Assembly: GCA_947034885.2 (NCBI GenBank)
Contig: OX344751.2
Span: 20,336,001-20,400,000, forward strand
Direction of reading: 5' to 3'
DNA length: 64,000 bases
From: Thuidium tamariscinum
Taxonomy: Eukaryota; Streptophyta; Bryopsida; Hypnales; Thuidiaceae
Positions 33,860 through 46,547 of the stretch are shown piece by piece (positions within the stretch are counted from its first letter, which is position 1; every line of letters starts with the position of its first letter). A program made the position numbers and the translations under genes. The notes under the pieces are model-generated. The model did no database searches, was not told the origin of the DNA, and worked only from the letters and a program-made list of their open reading frames with translations.

Positions 33860-34449
33860 AATTTTGACTATGGTTAAAAAATTTCAGAAATTTTCACCAG
33901 GTAAATTGCAAGATCTTAATTAGCATTTGAATTGACAAAAATCTTTTGGGGGGCCTTGCAAAAAACAAGATGGAACTTGTACTTTACTAGATTGCATTTG
34001 TATGAAAAAATGTTCAAAATAGTAGTGCTTCTTTGAATTCATTATTTAAAGCAAGCTTGCTAGATGCTTGAAAATTTTCAAATAATTTGAAATTGTGCAA
34101 CATATAGGGAAAAAAAAGTAAGGTAGAAAGAAATAGAAAATGACTCAAAATACAATTTTTTTTAAGAATTTCTTCAAACGGAATTAAAAAATACCAATCC
34201 CAATGGTGGCAATGTTGTAATAAACATTGCACATCCAATGTTTTTACTTGTTTTCAAAAATACTGAAAATTGAGTTAATTAAAAGGACTTCAAAGTTTCT
34301 TTTATAAGAAAAACCCCATAAAAGCCTGCAAACTAAAATCCCTCATAAATGCTGACTCAATAATCACAATGGATTGATTCAAAGCTTTCAATGTATATAC
34401 AAATCTAGAGGACCAATTTCAAATTTTTATTTCTTCAAAAATTGAATTT
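33860..34449 (+). mobile_element. piggyBac-like element, left part, split by a CACTA insertion
   Basis: Aligns with 58600-59290 (copy 5) and continues after the CACTA element at 37045-37250. The left terminus is lost. Confidence 0.55.
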
Positions 34450-35488
34450 TTTCACTAGAAGAAAATTGCATTTGCCACAACCGACTGAAACGCAACTATG
34501 TATCCTACGCAACTTTTTTGCAATTACAACCCTCTATATTTGCACTAAATTTAATGTTTACACCATTGTAATCGCAAATTAGTTGTAGATTGAAGTTTCA
34601 AGATGCATGTAGTTACAAAGTAGTTGCAGGTTGAAGTTTTGGGTTACAAGAATGTAACAAAATTTTTTTTGTGAGGTATTCTACATCCAAGATTCATCAC
34701 ACTTGTTAACATGGATTACTTTAGGTTTTGTAGAATTTAGTGTGTCAAACTACAGTTGCATATAATCTAAATTTGACTATAATTCAATTAGAATGCAATT
34801 AGAATGTAAGTAGAATGCAACTAGTTTGCAACTAGAATGCACTAGAATGAAACTAAAATGCAACTAAAAAATGTTTGAAATTCAACTAGAAAGAAACTAC
34901 AGTTCAAAAAAAATCACTAAACTTTAACTAGAGAACTACTAACATGTGATTAGAAAAAGACTATAATGCAACTAGAAGACGACTAAAATGCAATTAGAAA
35001 ACGACTAGAATACAACTAGAAAACAATTAGATCAAGTTTTATATCAATTGTCCCATGTCAATTGTCAAGAGTACTATTAAATTGGACGGATAAGAACCCT
35101 AACTTATAGCATCTTTAATTAATGAAGTTTAATATTACAATTGTAATATTTCTAAACTTTGTGGATTCCTCCAGCAGTACAGCTTGTAGATTTGGATGAA
35201 TGCAAGTAATATTTGTACTATTTTCCGTCACAATTTAACTGTTGATATTTTTTTGGCCATAACTTTTGTGTTTAAGCTCCAAATGACTTAAAGTTTATAG
35301 AAAAGGTATTCATGACTATTATACACTTCCCCTAATTTTTTCATAATTTTCAAAAGTAGTTTAATATTAAAATAGTACTAGTAATTCAATGTCACAAATG
35401 ATAATTTGGAGGTTTTTAGTACTATGGAGTGCCTTTTTTGAAAAGTTACATAATGAAATTTTGCAGAGTGCTTCCTGCTATAGACATA

Positions 35489-35817
35489 AGAGGATTTTGG
35501 GGCCTCTGGAAGACCGTCTCAAGGTTGTTCTTTGAAATTGTTCCCACTGCTGCAGACCATTGGTCTGAATTTTTGAATTTTGAAAAAAAAGATTAAAATT
35601 TTTTTCCCAAGAAACTTCAAAATTTATTAAAAAGCAAGAAAATGATTTTTTTTAAAATTCAAATTAATTTTTTTTAATAACTAGTTGATTAATATTTTCT
35701 GATATGGCAATTGCTCGACCACATCAGTATAGCGTTCTCAGCATTCCCAATGTGTTCTTAGCGTTTGGGAACTCACAGTTTTTTAAATTGGCCAAAAATC
35801 CTCTTATGAATACAACT
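35489..35817. mobile_element. MITE, family I copy 3
   Basis: Ends AAGAGGATTTTGGGGCC and AAGAGGATTTTTGGCC (reverse complement). Core 'ggcaattgctcgaccacatc' at 35706-35725. Confidence 0.6.
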
Positions 35818-35966
35818 TTCTAGGAGAGGGATTTTTGATTGCTTACTGCAATAAAGTTCTATATGGGCCTAAAATGAGCAATATTTCCAATGGATTTTTT
35901 AATAATAAAAAATAGAATTTTTCTTTTTGTTTCAATATTTGAAAAGGGATCTAAGTTAAGAACAAT

Positions 35967-36130
35967 TACTAGAAGAAAACTGCATTTGCCTCAACAAAAT
36001 CCACTTGATGTGTTTGTTGAGGCAATCACAAAATTTGAGTTTTTCTGTGTTCTTTAACACAGTTTTTGTGTTTACCTCAACAAACACATCAAGTGGATTT
36101 TGTTGAGGCAAACGCAGATTTCTTCTAGTG
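35967..36130. mobile_element. 164-bp CACTA foldback MITE
   Basis: Ends TACTAGAAGAAA and CACTAGAAGAAA (reverse complement), flanked by AAT (35964-35966, 36131-36133). The arms of about 80 bp are almost perfectly complementary (ATCCACTTGATGTGTTTGTT and its partner), leaving a very short loop. The ends match the large CACTA element, which could have mobilised it. Confidence 0.8.
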
Positions 36131-37044
36131 AATGGGCATTTTTAATATTAATTTTTTGAATGGTCAAAGTAATTTCCAAAAATGAATGTGAAAATATGAT
36201 TTTCTAGCATAAGTATGAACTTCTATCTTCGAGTAGGACTCCAAGATACACAATAGGACTGTATAGTCTTAGAGAAGGCCCACATTTTGTGCAATGTAGG
36301 CTTTTTTTTCTATGATCCGTCACTATAGATTGCTTTTACGACAATTTTATGATCCTTGACCTCAAATCCATGTGTCATCACAACCGTAGATTTGAAGTTC
36401 AATAGATGGTCCACATTTCTTCTTCCAAACCCCATATAATATTCACAGTACTCGTAGTGCTCATAGTACTCATAGTACAAAATTAGAAAAAATAAAAATA
36501 CAACAAATAGTACAAGTGTTTCTTACATTCATCCATTTCTACAACTCTTATAGATTTCTACAATTTGTAGAAATCTACAAATATTTAAAGTATAAGAAAT
36601 TTTAAAACTTATGAAATAAATTTTTTTTTGAACTCATGAAATCTATTTAATATCAATATTTGAATTTAATAATTAAAAAAAGATAGATATGAAATTCTAA
36701 AATTTACAATTCATTGAGATTAAATTTTTGAAAACTACAATCATGAAGATAAAAAAAATTTGAAAATCTATAAATTTACAAGTCACAAACTAGTTGCAAA
36801 GCAATTGCACACAAGTTGCACAAAAGCAAGTTCCATGTCAGAATAGTTCATCGATGAAGTTCCATGTAGGCTATCTGACAAAAAACAATATTTTTGATTT
36901 TGCAACTACATTGCAACTACTATAACTTGTCCACTGCAACTTTGGGCTCCGAATTCTCACCCAATTGCAAAATTAATGTGTAATGCAACTACAAAACTAG
37001 TTGCTAACCATAATTGCAGAAGCCCCAATTTTCTTTTAGTGTTT

Positions 37045-37250
37045 TGAGATGCTTGGGCTAGGAAAGAAACTTCATATTATACAATAATTTTTAAACCATT
37101 TAGTCAAAAATTATAAAAATTGTTGTGTCTTAAAGCTACTCCTTGACCACATGTTGTGTAAAAATTCAAAGAAAAAAGATGAGAAATCTACTCATAGTGA
37201 GCTACTCAAAAAATCTATGTTTCCAAAAAACATGCCTTAAGAGTTAAGAC
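37045..37250 (+). mobile_element. piggyBac-like element, right part after the CACTA insertion
   Basis: Continues the alignment with copy 5 (59300-59430: 'ttatacaataa', 'cacaaaaattgttg', 'ttaaagctactcctt'). The right end is degenerate ('cttgaggggctag'). Confidence 0.5.
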
Positions 37251-37746
37251 TTGAGGGGCTAGAAAATTTAGTTTTTATATATTCATTTGGTCACATTGAT
37301 TTAGTTCACTTTTATGTTGATTTGAACAATAATCTTTTCATTTAGACAACAATCAATTGAAAAGTAAACCAAATCAACGTGAACAAATCTATACAAGAGT
37401 GGAATTTTGTATAGGTGCCAATGCATCATGGGATGATTGCATGAAAGATTGACCATTTTTCAAGGTGATTTTCTAATTCTAGATGAAATTGTGGATGAAT
37501 ATTTATGTGTCATGGATGAATGTCTAAACATGAATGATTTTTTTGAACTCTTGATCCACCTACACTTCAGGATGCATGTGGCGCGTCCAACAAGGAAAAC
37601 CAAAATTGAACACTGTTTCGAGCTACCCTAGCTCAATTGACATGTAGAGAGTAGAATACCTTCTTGTACTAAGAGTGTGATTTTCTCACAAAGTCACAAG
37701 AGTACAATGCACTCCTACTGTAGGTCCTCAAAACAGTTCATGAATT
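37251..37746. other. Intergenic DNA
   Basis: A 64-codon plus frame (37437-37631) has protein-like make-up but no recognised motif and no splice context; left unassigned. Confidence 0.3.
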
Positions 37747-37749
37747 TTG

Positions 37750-38022
37750 CATTAGAAGATTTTTGAGGCCATTAGAAGACTGCGGAAACGCAGTTTCTGC
37801 CGCATGAACTGAAATCCGATGTGATTGAGAGAGTGCCATGTCATTAAATTTATTTATTTTTTAATTTTTTGGGGGATTTTTTCATATTTTAGGACCCCCA
37901 ATTTTTTAATTTTTTTTGGGTAAATGCTGGCCTGACAGAGTCCTGCAGTTAGGGAACAGTTTTGGGGAACAACCCCAAAAACGGCCCTTTGGAGACCTCA
38001 AATCCCCTCTAATGGTGTAGAA
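37750..38022. mobile_element. MITE, family I copy 4
   Basis: Ends TTAGAAGATTTTTGAGGCC and TTAGAGGGGATTTGAGGTC (reverse complement). The core is in reverse orientation ('gagagagtgccatgtca'). Confidence 0.6.
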
Positions 38023-38126
38023 CTGTACTCATAGTACTAAGGTCTCTGCATCGTTAGCTACTAATATGCATGACAATTGGTTTTGCTTCTAGACATCACA
38101 GCCTGTTAATTCCGTATTAGAGAAAT

Positions 38127-38222
38127 CTATGAGAGACGAAATGACACTGAAAGCATCACAACCATACATCAAATTAAAATCATTGCCCGTGTAGAGGCAA
38201 ACTTTGTATGATCGGAAAGTGA
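38127..38222 (-). pseudogene. Scrap of membrane-protein 3' flank
   Basis: 'agagaaatctatgagagacga' matches 8613-8633 (gene A 3' UTR in plus view), and the continuation 'aatgacactgaaagcat' matches 4670-4690 of the deletion pseudogene flank. Cut on the right by the MITE at 38226. Confidence 0.45.
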
Positions 38223-38225
38223 GTA

Positions 38226-38498
38226 AGGTAGGTACACCCAAAAGCGCCACTTATTTATACTGAGCCTAGTTCCTGCTATTAATTAGTTCAAATTTTTATG
38301 TAGTCTTGTTGGCAAGTGAAAGCATGTTCCAACGCACCAAAGAACGTAGGATTTGGATAGTGTATGCAAAAGTTATTAACAGTCAAAGTCTGTTTCTGAA
38401 AGCGCCATCTACAGTCTGTGAACATGACTGATTTCGGAAATGTATGTGCACTGTAGATGGCGCTTTTAGGAACAGGGCGCTTTTGGGTGTACCCACCT
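38226..38498. mobile_element. 273-bp TA-flanked MITE (family J copy 2)
   Basis: Ends AGGTAGGTACACCCAAAAG and AGGTGGGTACACCCAAAAG (reverse complement), flanked by TA (38224-38225, 38499-38500). Confidence 0.75.
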
Positions 38499-38526
38499 TA
38501 CACAGGGAGCTCATATTGAGTTCCCG

Positions 38527-38736
38527 GTGACTATCAGAGGGAAAGTGGCGAAGTTTCCCTCCGACATTCTCCACTGCGCCTCACTTTCCCGGTGTTTTTC
38601 ATCCACAGGTTTGGGACTAGGCTCGGTGCGGGGAATGGAGGAACTGCCAGGAGTGGCAACCCTACTATACAGCTTCTGCGAAGTTGTTCGGGCGGAAGGT
38701 AAGGTAAAACGCTCAACAGTTCAAATTGACTGTTGA
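38527..38736 (+). CDS. Coding-like frame, unrecognised
   Basis: A 69-codon plus frame in a GC-rich island, starting at a non-ATG codon and ending TGA. It contains GLGSVRGMEELPGVATLLYS and FCEVVRAEG; a donor-like AAG|GTAAGG at 38698/38699 and an acceptor-like TTTTTCATCCACAG at 38595-38608 would bracket a 90-nt exon. The minus strand is also open (38534-38743), so strand is not certain. No family recognised; probably a gene fragment. Confidence 0.35.
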   Translation: MTIRGKVAKFPSDILHCASLSRCFSSTGLGLGSVRGMEELPGVATLLYSFCEVVRAEGKVKRSTVQIDC

Positions 38737-38929
38737 GGGCCAACGGTTGGACAAAAGCTCGTAGGTCTCCTACTCTCCTTAACCAAATTTGGTGTTTGGA
38801 AACCTTGAAGTTAAATAAAACCTAACTAAGTTGCTACTTCTTTTGTAGTTTATAGATTTTTTAGATTTTTTAGAAGTCTAGTTTTAGCATCAAAAATTCA
38901 ATTTCCAAAATGATTGATTACAATTTTTG

Positions 38930-40292
38930 TATTCAAGATTTTGTGCAAAGGTGTCCATTGCACTCTTGACTTTCCATATTCTTGAAGGCTCCTGAAAATG
39001 AGCCTCAAACACATTAGATCTTAGGGAAACAATCACATTTGAAATTCATTTCAAGAAATTGTAGAACAGATTTTGAGAAGCCACAAATTGATTGAGGTCG
39101 AATTGCACTTGCCATTAGTAGATTACTCTAATTAGTAGATTACTCTAAAATCTCCAAAAATGCATTTTTTTTACACAACATATGAATAAATTATGAATTT
39201 TTACAATGCTAAGAAATTAGTGTTCCTACAACAATATTGTACAAATTAGATAGGAATTTGTAAAGACTATCACCTTAAGAAAAGGATCACAATTGGGTTC
39301 ACTTACTCAAATAGAAAATTCTACACCTTTAAGATTGTACAATTTTCAACACTTTTCAATTTTATTCATAAAAAATGAATGTGTGTGTGTGTGTGTGAGT
39401 GAGAAGGACGTTTTTGGGGTACATTTTCAAACACTTCCCCTAAAATTTGGAACATAACTTTTCGTTGGAATATTGAAATCTCAAATGGATTTTTGGAGGT
39501 AAAATTTTACTTAATTCCCCAACTTTTCTTAGTTTGAAGTTTTTTGAAAAATATAGTCTACTATGTCTAAATGAGGTCTCAAATTTGACTTTCATCACAA
39601 TTCTTGCATTTCCGCAACCATGAATGGAAGGGCTCTTTTTTCTCCTAAATCACACATTCCACATGGTCTGTTTCACCCACCACTACTCCACTAGTATAAA
39701 GAGTTTCTCTCCTCTCCCATCTCAATACAAATTTGGTTATGAGGCTCAAGTCAATGTGGCACAAAATCCACATCATTGCTTCAATTTCCTTATTGGAAAT
39801 CTTGTGCTATAGCTTTGAAAAAATCAAATTTAAATCAAAATCAGAAGTAGATTGATGGGTCCTCAAAAGGATCCCTTGAATCCTTGATTGCCGAAGATTG
39901 CCCAATAGGTACATTCTGTCTAACCACACCCCATGTAAATGCACCTAAATTTTTACTAACAACAAATGCGATTTGACCCTTGGAGTCAAGCATGTCACGC
40001 TCTTTAATCTCATATGTGACCAACTTTCTAGATTTCACATGTGAAGAGAGGATCAAAAGATTTCAAGTCACTTTTGGTGTTTCAAATCCATCATGTTCAA
40101 ACATTAAAATCATTCAATCCATAAGTGATATTGTTTGTTTGCTTTTTCCAAGTGTTCCCTACCATGACTAGTTTGAATTTGTAGGGTTATATTTTTTAAA
40201 ATTAATAAAGCATATCAAAATGTTGTTGTTTTTGTTCAATTGAAAGCAAATTCGTAGTAATTCAAAAAAGATCTTGGGCATTTAGGGGTTAA
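38930..40292. mobile_element. piggyBac-like right part with an ~880-bp insertion
   Basis: 38930-39110 and 39995-40292 are collinear with 16155-16660. Ends CATTTAGGGGTTAA (TTAA 40289-40292). The inserted piece (about 39111-39994) matches 19650-20723. Confidence 0.55.
39111..39994 (+). mobile_element. Inserted transposon-like segment, single diverged copy
   Basis: Diverged copy of 19650-20723 without the inverted arm. The ends are CACTTGCCATTAGTA and TACTAACAACAAATG (reverse complement CATTTGTTGTTAGTA), 11 of 15 matching. Target duplication unclear. A (GT)n run at 39379-39397 marks the point where the older copy has GTGTGTGTGTGG. Confidence 0.5.
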
Positions 40293-40299
40293 AGGACAT

Positions 40300-43200
40300 T
40301 ATAAGCCTTACAAGCATTTTCAAAGTCAAAATTTGAATTTTTACATACTTCTTTAACAATGTTCTAAAGGATAAGTAGTAAACTACAATTTCATTTATCT
40401 CCTTTACACTCTACTTGAATTTTCTTCAAAATTGTTTACATTGTAGTTCTTACAAAAATTTGAACATAGCATCATCAAATCTCATAGCACACCACTCATC
40501 TTTTTCTTTGAAATTTCTCTTGGTGTGAGTTCAAGTACAACAACTACAACATGATATTTGTCACTATTATTTATATTTTCTTCAAAAATTTCAAGTCCTT
40601 TTGAATGTTTGTATGAAATTATTACAATTTCAATTTGATGTTTTCATTTTTTTTCAAAATGTGATTACATCTTAGACATACAAGACTATATTTGAAATTT
40701 TTCAAAATGATGAAATGTGTGATTTGGTATTGGAATGTTATGAAGTATGCCAAAGCTCAAATATACAAAATCCTTTAAGGATTAAATATTTTTATTCTAG
40801 TATTTTATTGTGTGTGTCTGTGTGTAGAATGCTATCTCCATGTAAGTCTACATTCAAATTCAAAATTGTAGATGAAACATACTAAATAATATCCAATGTA
40901 AGTGTAGCAATGTATTTCTTTTATCTTAAAACAAAAAATGATCTCAAATTTTTGCGACAATTTCAAACTACTGTAGAAAGGTTTAATTTCTACACACAAA
41001 TTTTGAGATTTATCTTCAATTATCATTTACAAGGGAATTTATACTCTAAATGCACGCATAAATTCAAAAGACATACATTCCATTTCACTAAATCAATCAA
41101 TTGTATTAGGCATGATGTACCACATTTCAAAAACTATTAGAACCTCACACTAACAATTAATGGCTATAAATTTTGCAAGGACAGATGTCCTAATGTAATA
41201 TGAATTCAATTAGCTCTTCAAAACTACTACCTATAACATTCAATTGGTTGAATGTGTAGAATTTGATAATCTTAAAAAAATTATTTGAAAAGTAGAATAG
41301 CTTTTAGAAAATATACAACATTTCCAAAAAATTAGTGTGTTAATTTTTGAATATGAAAAACAAAAAACTAAACTTTATTTTATTGTTCTATGAATTAATC
41401 AATTCCTAAATCAAGATTGTTCTTTCATATGTTGGTTTGTTCACAATTACAATCAAGTGACACTTTAAAATTCTGAGAAAAGTAAACATTTCAAATTTTA
41501 TAATTTCAAAATCTCATAGTGAATCTTTAGACTTCTAAATTCTTTGATTTTGGTTATTTTTTATTCAAAACTTCAAATTTTCAAATGAGCACTTAAGAAT
41601 CAAAAAGTGAATGTCATACTGTTAAATTTCTACATTCCTTAATTTCAAATTTTTTAATTTCCTTTTTTGGAAAAAAATCCATGAAATAATTTGTCACTAC
41701 ATCTTCACATGTGTGACTTTCTTAGATTCAGGTCACCTCCACAGTAATGAACTAAAAATACTCAACTGTACTAATTTACAATTTACAGTGCACCAAACTA
41801 ATAACAATAGATGTATAGTATAATACAATACTGTACAATATATTTCTAGAAAAATAATCACCTCTACTTTATTTGCAAACTTCTTTTTTAATTTTAATCT
41901 TCAAACTTGAATATTGGGATCATTTTCAACCTCAATTTTTTAGGATAGTAGAGATTAACCCTTAAAATTTTCAATGACTTTCAAGATGTCTTGTATCATT
42001 TTGTAAATTGCAAAGAGTAGAAACTCACAATGTGTTGAGTCACTTTTGAAAAAAATGAACTGTAGTATCTTATAGAAAGCCAAGTCTTCATTATCTTAGC
42101 AAAGTGTGGTTTCAATTCAATTAATTCCTAGTTTACAAGATTACCTATAACATGAAAGTGAAGGCTACTTCAAGCAAAAATCCATGTTTTGGCCTCTGGG
42201 AGGTCACTCGGCAAAAAGTAGAGAAGCACGTGAGTTAAACTATAGCGTGCATTTTTTTTTGGTAGTAGGAAAAAGTTATAAATGATTTGGATGTACTTTA
42301 GCTTAAATATGATTCTTCAATCATTATTATATGTAATTAGGGTATTCATAAATGTCTTCATTTTAAATAAAGATAGATATAAACTAGTATGAATATAAAA
42401 CTACACACCCTAAAAAAAATTAAAGATGACTATAAACTCTAAACCTTCTTATAAAGGAATGAAAAATAACATGTTTTTAATCATTTAATGCTTGCAATAT
42501 TGTAGCTAGATGTAATGGATATTAGGCACTTTATTTTTAAGCACTAATTGATACCTATAATAAAAATGAGAATACAAATGGATTAGAGTAGGAATTAACT
42601 ACGCAATTGTATTTTTGATTGGAGTGGAAGCATTCTATCAAACTTAGAAAATCACTCTATGATGGAATTGGGAGATCATAGTGTGTATTTGAACTAGACT
42701 TATCATATTCAAAAATGAGATTTTTAAGGATTCATGCCTTTAGATTGAATAGAAATTGAAAAATAAAAGTAAAAAATATTCATTTTTATTTGATATCATC
42801 ACCTCCGCATTGCAACTATTTATACCAAGAATAATATAAATATTGTAAAGTTTATGAATGAGAACTTAAATAGGATTTTGGTTCAATTTTCCAAAATAAA
42901 ATAAATTGAATTATAAAGACAACGTGCAATGTTGCAATCTTTCATATTAAGAATATAGTCCCATACAATTAGTTGATGAGTGAGAATTCATGATCTTTGA
43001 GTTAAATTTTCAAAAGTAAAAGTAAAGTGATTCAACAATGTCTCCTGTTATTACCTCTTTCTTACAACCTTTCAATCAAGAAGAAATTCACGTATCATTA
43101 TTGTGAAGTATATGCTCAAGAAAAAGTGACCTCTCAATTAAATAGAAAATTTGGTCAAGTCTTAAAAATTAAAAACAAAAAACTCTGGCAATGTTCAAGG

Positions 43201-43554
43201 CAATGTTCAATGTATCACCTCTCCATTGCAACCCGAATTTCATATATATAATTATTGCAAAGTTCATGATTGAATGAAAGTAGCTTAGGAAAATGAACTT
43301 TAGTTTAAATTTTTATATGCTGAAAAGAGTTGGTATTGATTGATTAAGATTAAAACACATACATTGCTAAAACATAAACAATAAAATATAATTCAAACAA
43401 GCAAATCAAGATAAAAAAATTTGTGAACAAACTTTCAAATACAAAAAATACAACATAGTAACTTAGTTGTATTTGTAATTTTTTCCTATGTTTTCAAATA
43501 TGTTCAATACTTTTGTATTTTGTTCACTAGTAGTTTGATAGTTAGAGAACTCCA
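40300..43554. other. AT-rich intergenic DNA, 3.2 kb
   Basis: No credible gene. Opposed short frames at 40832-41140 overlap each other and are chance. No element boundary was found. Confidence 0.45.
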
Positions 43555-44631
<1,077 letters not shown>

Positions 44632-46547
44632 AATAGTTCTGTATTATGAATGGTTTCATCTAAATTTCAAAACATAAATTCTAATTCTTCATACATTTTA
44701 TGTCATTTTCATTTTGAAGAATACAATGACAATGATGACAATATGTTTACTTGACCACTACATGGTTAATACAATACATGGATGAAATTAATCCCTAAAT
44801 GTTACCAAAGCCAAAAAATATTCATTTAGTCAATGAACAATTCAACAATAAATGCACTTCCTAGTAACTACATGGTTTTCAGTCAAGTTCTTTTAGGCTT
44901 CTTTGAGAAAGTGCACAATAAATGCTAGTGAAAATTTCTAATTGAGGCAGTATTAATGCTTTTATACAAGAATTTTTGTTAAATTAAATTACCAGAGATG
45001 GTTTCTTAGTATTCTTTGATACCTCCTAGATTATTGTTTTGAATCTCAAATTTAGCTTTAAAAATGATCTTTTCTAGAATTTACATCCAACTAATGAAAT
45101 GAATCTTACCAAATCTAATTTGTATTCCAATTTGAATTTTAAAGACTTCATAAAATTCAATATTTTATTGCAATGTGAAGTTTATGAATATATTTGTAAT
45201 ATATTAGTTTACTAATTGTAGAATGACATGGAAATCTAGTTAACTTATAGAAGTTCTATACTATAATGCATATCTATGGCAAACATTTTAGAAAGTGGTA
45301 TCCTACACTTATTTTCAAGGTAACTAAGTTCTACATGTATGGAAACAAGTCTTGTAATATTTGGACCAAAAATGAGTGAGGAAATGGTCTTGCAATAGTA
45401 ATTGCTTTATTAGAAAATTTGAGAAAATTTGAGATACACAAATGATTTGTCACAAACTTGGAGCCTGAATTAAAGACCAAGTATGGTTTAGTAAGAGAAC
45501 ACACAAAAATGCACAAAATAGAAAAAACAAACAAAAAAAGTGCATGTTTATTAGGCCAAAATTCTTGCTTTCTTATTCCAAATGTCCTACATTTGAATGC
45601 ACTTGGAAGTTTTTCCTTGTCCACACCTTCTATTCAAGTTTTGGTTGAAAACATAGAAATCTTTAGAAAGTTCATGTAACTACCTCATATTGCTATTTAG
45701 CCAAATTCAATAAGTTAGTCCTTTAGTAGTTAAATTGTAAACCTCTTTTCTACCTTTCCTTAAAGGTCAACAATTCTCTTGAAAACAAAAGTATATTGAA
45801 TGGGATGCCATTTTCTTTGTCCTCAACTACCTTTAACCACACTATGAGTTTTAGCAAAAATCAAGCATTCCATCTAGTAATAAACTTCAAACTAACTATA
45901 CTATTTGAATATAGCCAATAAATAACATTACTCCAAATTGCCATTTTTATGTTTCAACAAGATGTAACCTTTACAAGCTTGGCTTATAATGTTTAAAGAC
46001 ATTTATGAACATGATTTCCATATATTGTTTGGTCATGTATAAATAATAATCAAAAGAACTATATTGATTTTATTTTGAGGTCTAGTCAAATCTTTACTAT
46101 TCAAAAATCTATCATATTCAATTATACATGCACTAAAACTTGGACCACCATCTACTTCCAAGTTGTGTTGCAATAATCAAAATAATATATGATGTCTATA
46201 TACAAACTCTTAGACAATAGACATACACATGAAAATCCCAACAAGGCTTTTAATTTGAAGAAGGGCAAGTAAAATAAGCTAGAATTTGAATTTGTACACC
46301 ATATAATGATTCAATTCTCCTCTTCTTCCAATGACATATCTTTCCAAAGTTCTAACAACACAATTTCATCATAAACTTCACCGTATGCTCTTCACATCAA
46401 AAAAATGAAACTTGAAGTACTAATATTTCCATGATATTTTCAAGACTATGCCAAATTCATTTTGACATTACAATGTGTAGAGCACTTTAAAATATTTATA
46501 GTTTGTACAAATCTAGGAATAAAAATTTCAAAATCCTCCTCTAAATT
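44632..46547. other. AT-rich intergenic DNA
   Basis: Opposed frames at 45331-45624 and 45458-45679 overlap and are not convincing. No element recognised. Confidence 0.4.

Larger units (their letters stand above)
35194..36534. mobile_element. Family F element, copy 4, nested in the CACTA element
   Basis: Ends GGATGAATGCAAG...TTTGTACTATTT and the inverted GGATGAATGTAAGAAACACT. ATTT lies on both sides (35190-35193, 36535-36538). The left 300 bp match 52440-52690 in reverse. It holds two further MITEs. Confidence 0.5.
34453..37041. mobile_element. CACTA-type element, 2,589 bp, non-autonomous
   Basis: Begins CACTAGAAGAAAATTG and ends with the reverse complement of CACTAAAAGAAAATTG, flanked by TTT on both sides (34450-34452, 37042-37044), a 3-bp target duplication as in En/Spm. 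Subterminal regions (about 34750-35030 and 36770-37010) are crowded with GCAACTA/GCAACTAG-like motifs in both orientations, the usual transposase-binding arrays of this superfamily. No transposase is present; the interior is filled by other elements (35194-36534). Confidence 0.75.

Noticed and set aside
34750-35030. Regular short repeats as a possible CRISPR array
   Set aside because: The units (GCAACTAG-like) are short, degenerate and irregularly spaced; they are CACTA subterminal repeats.
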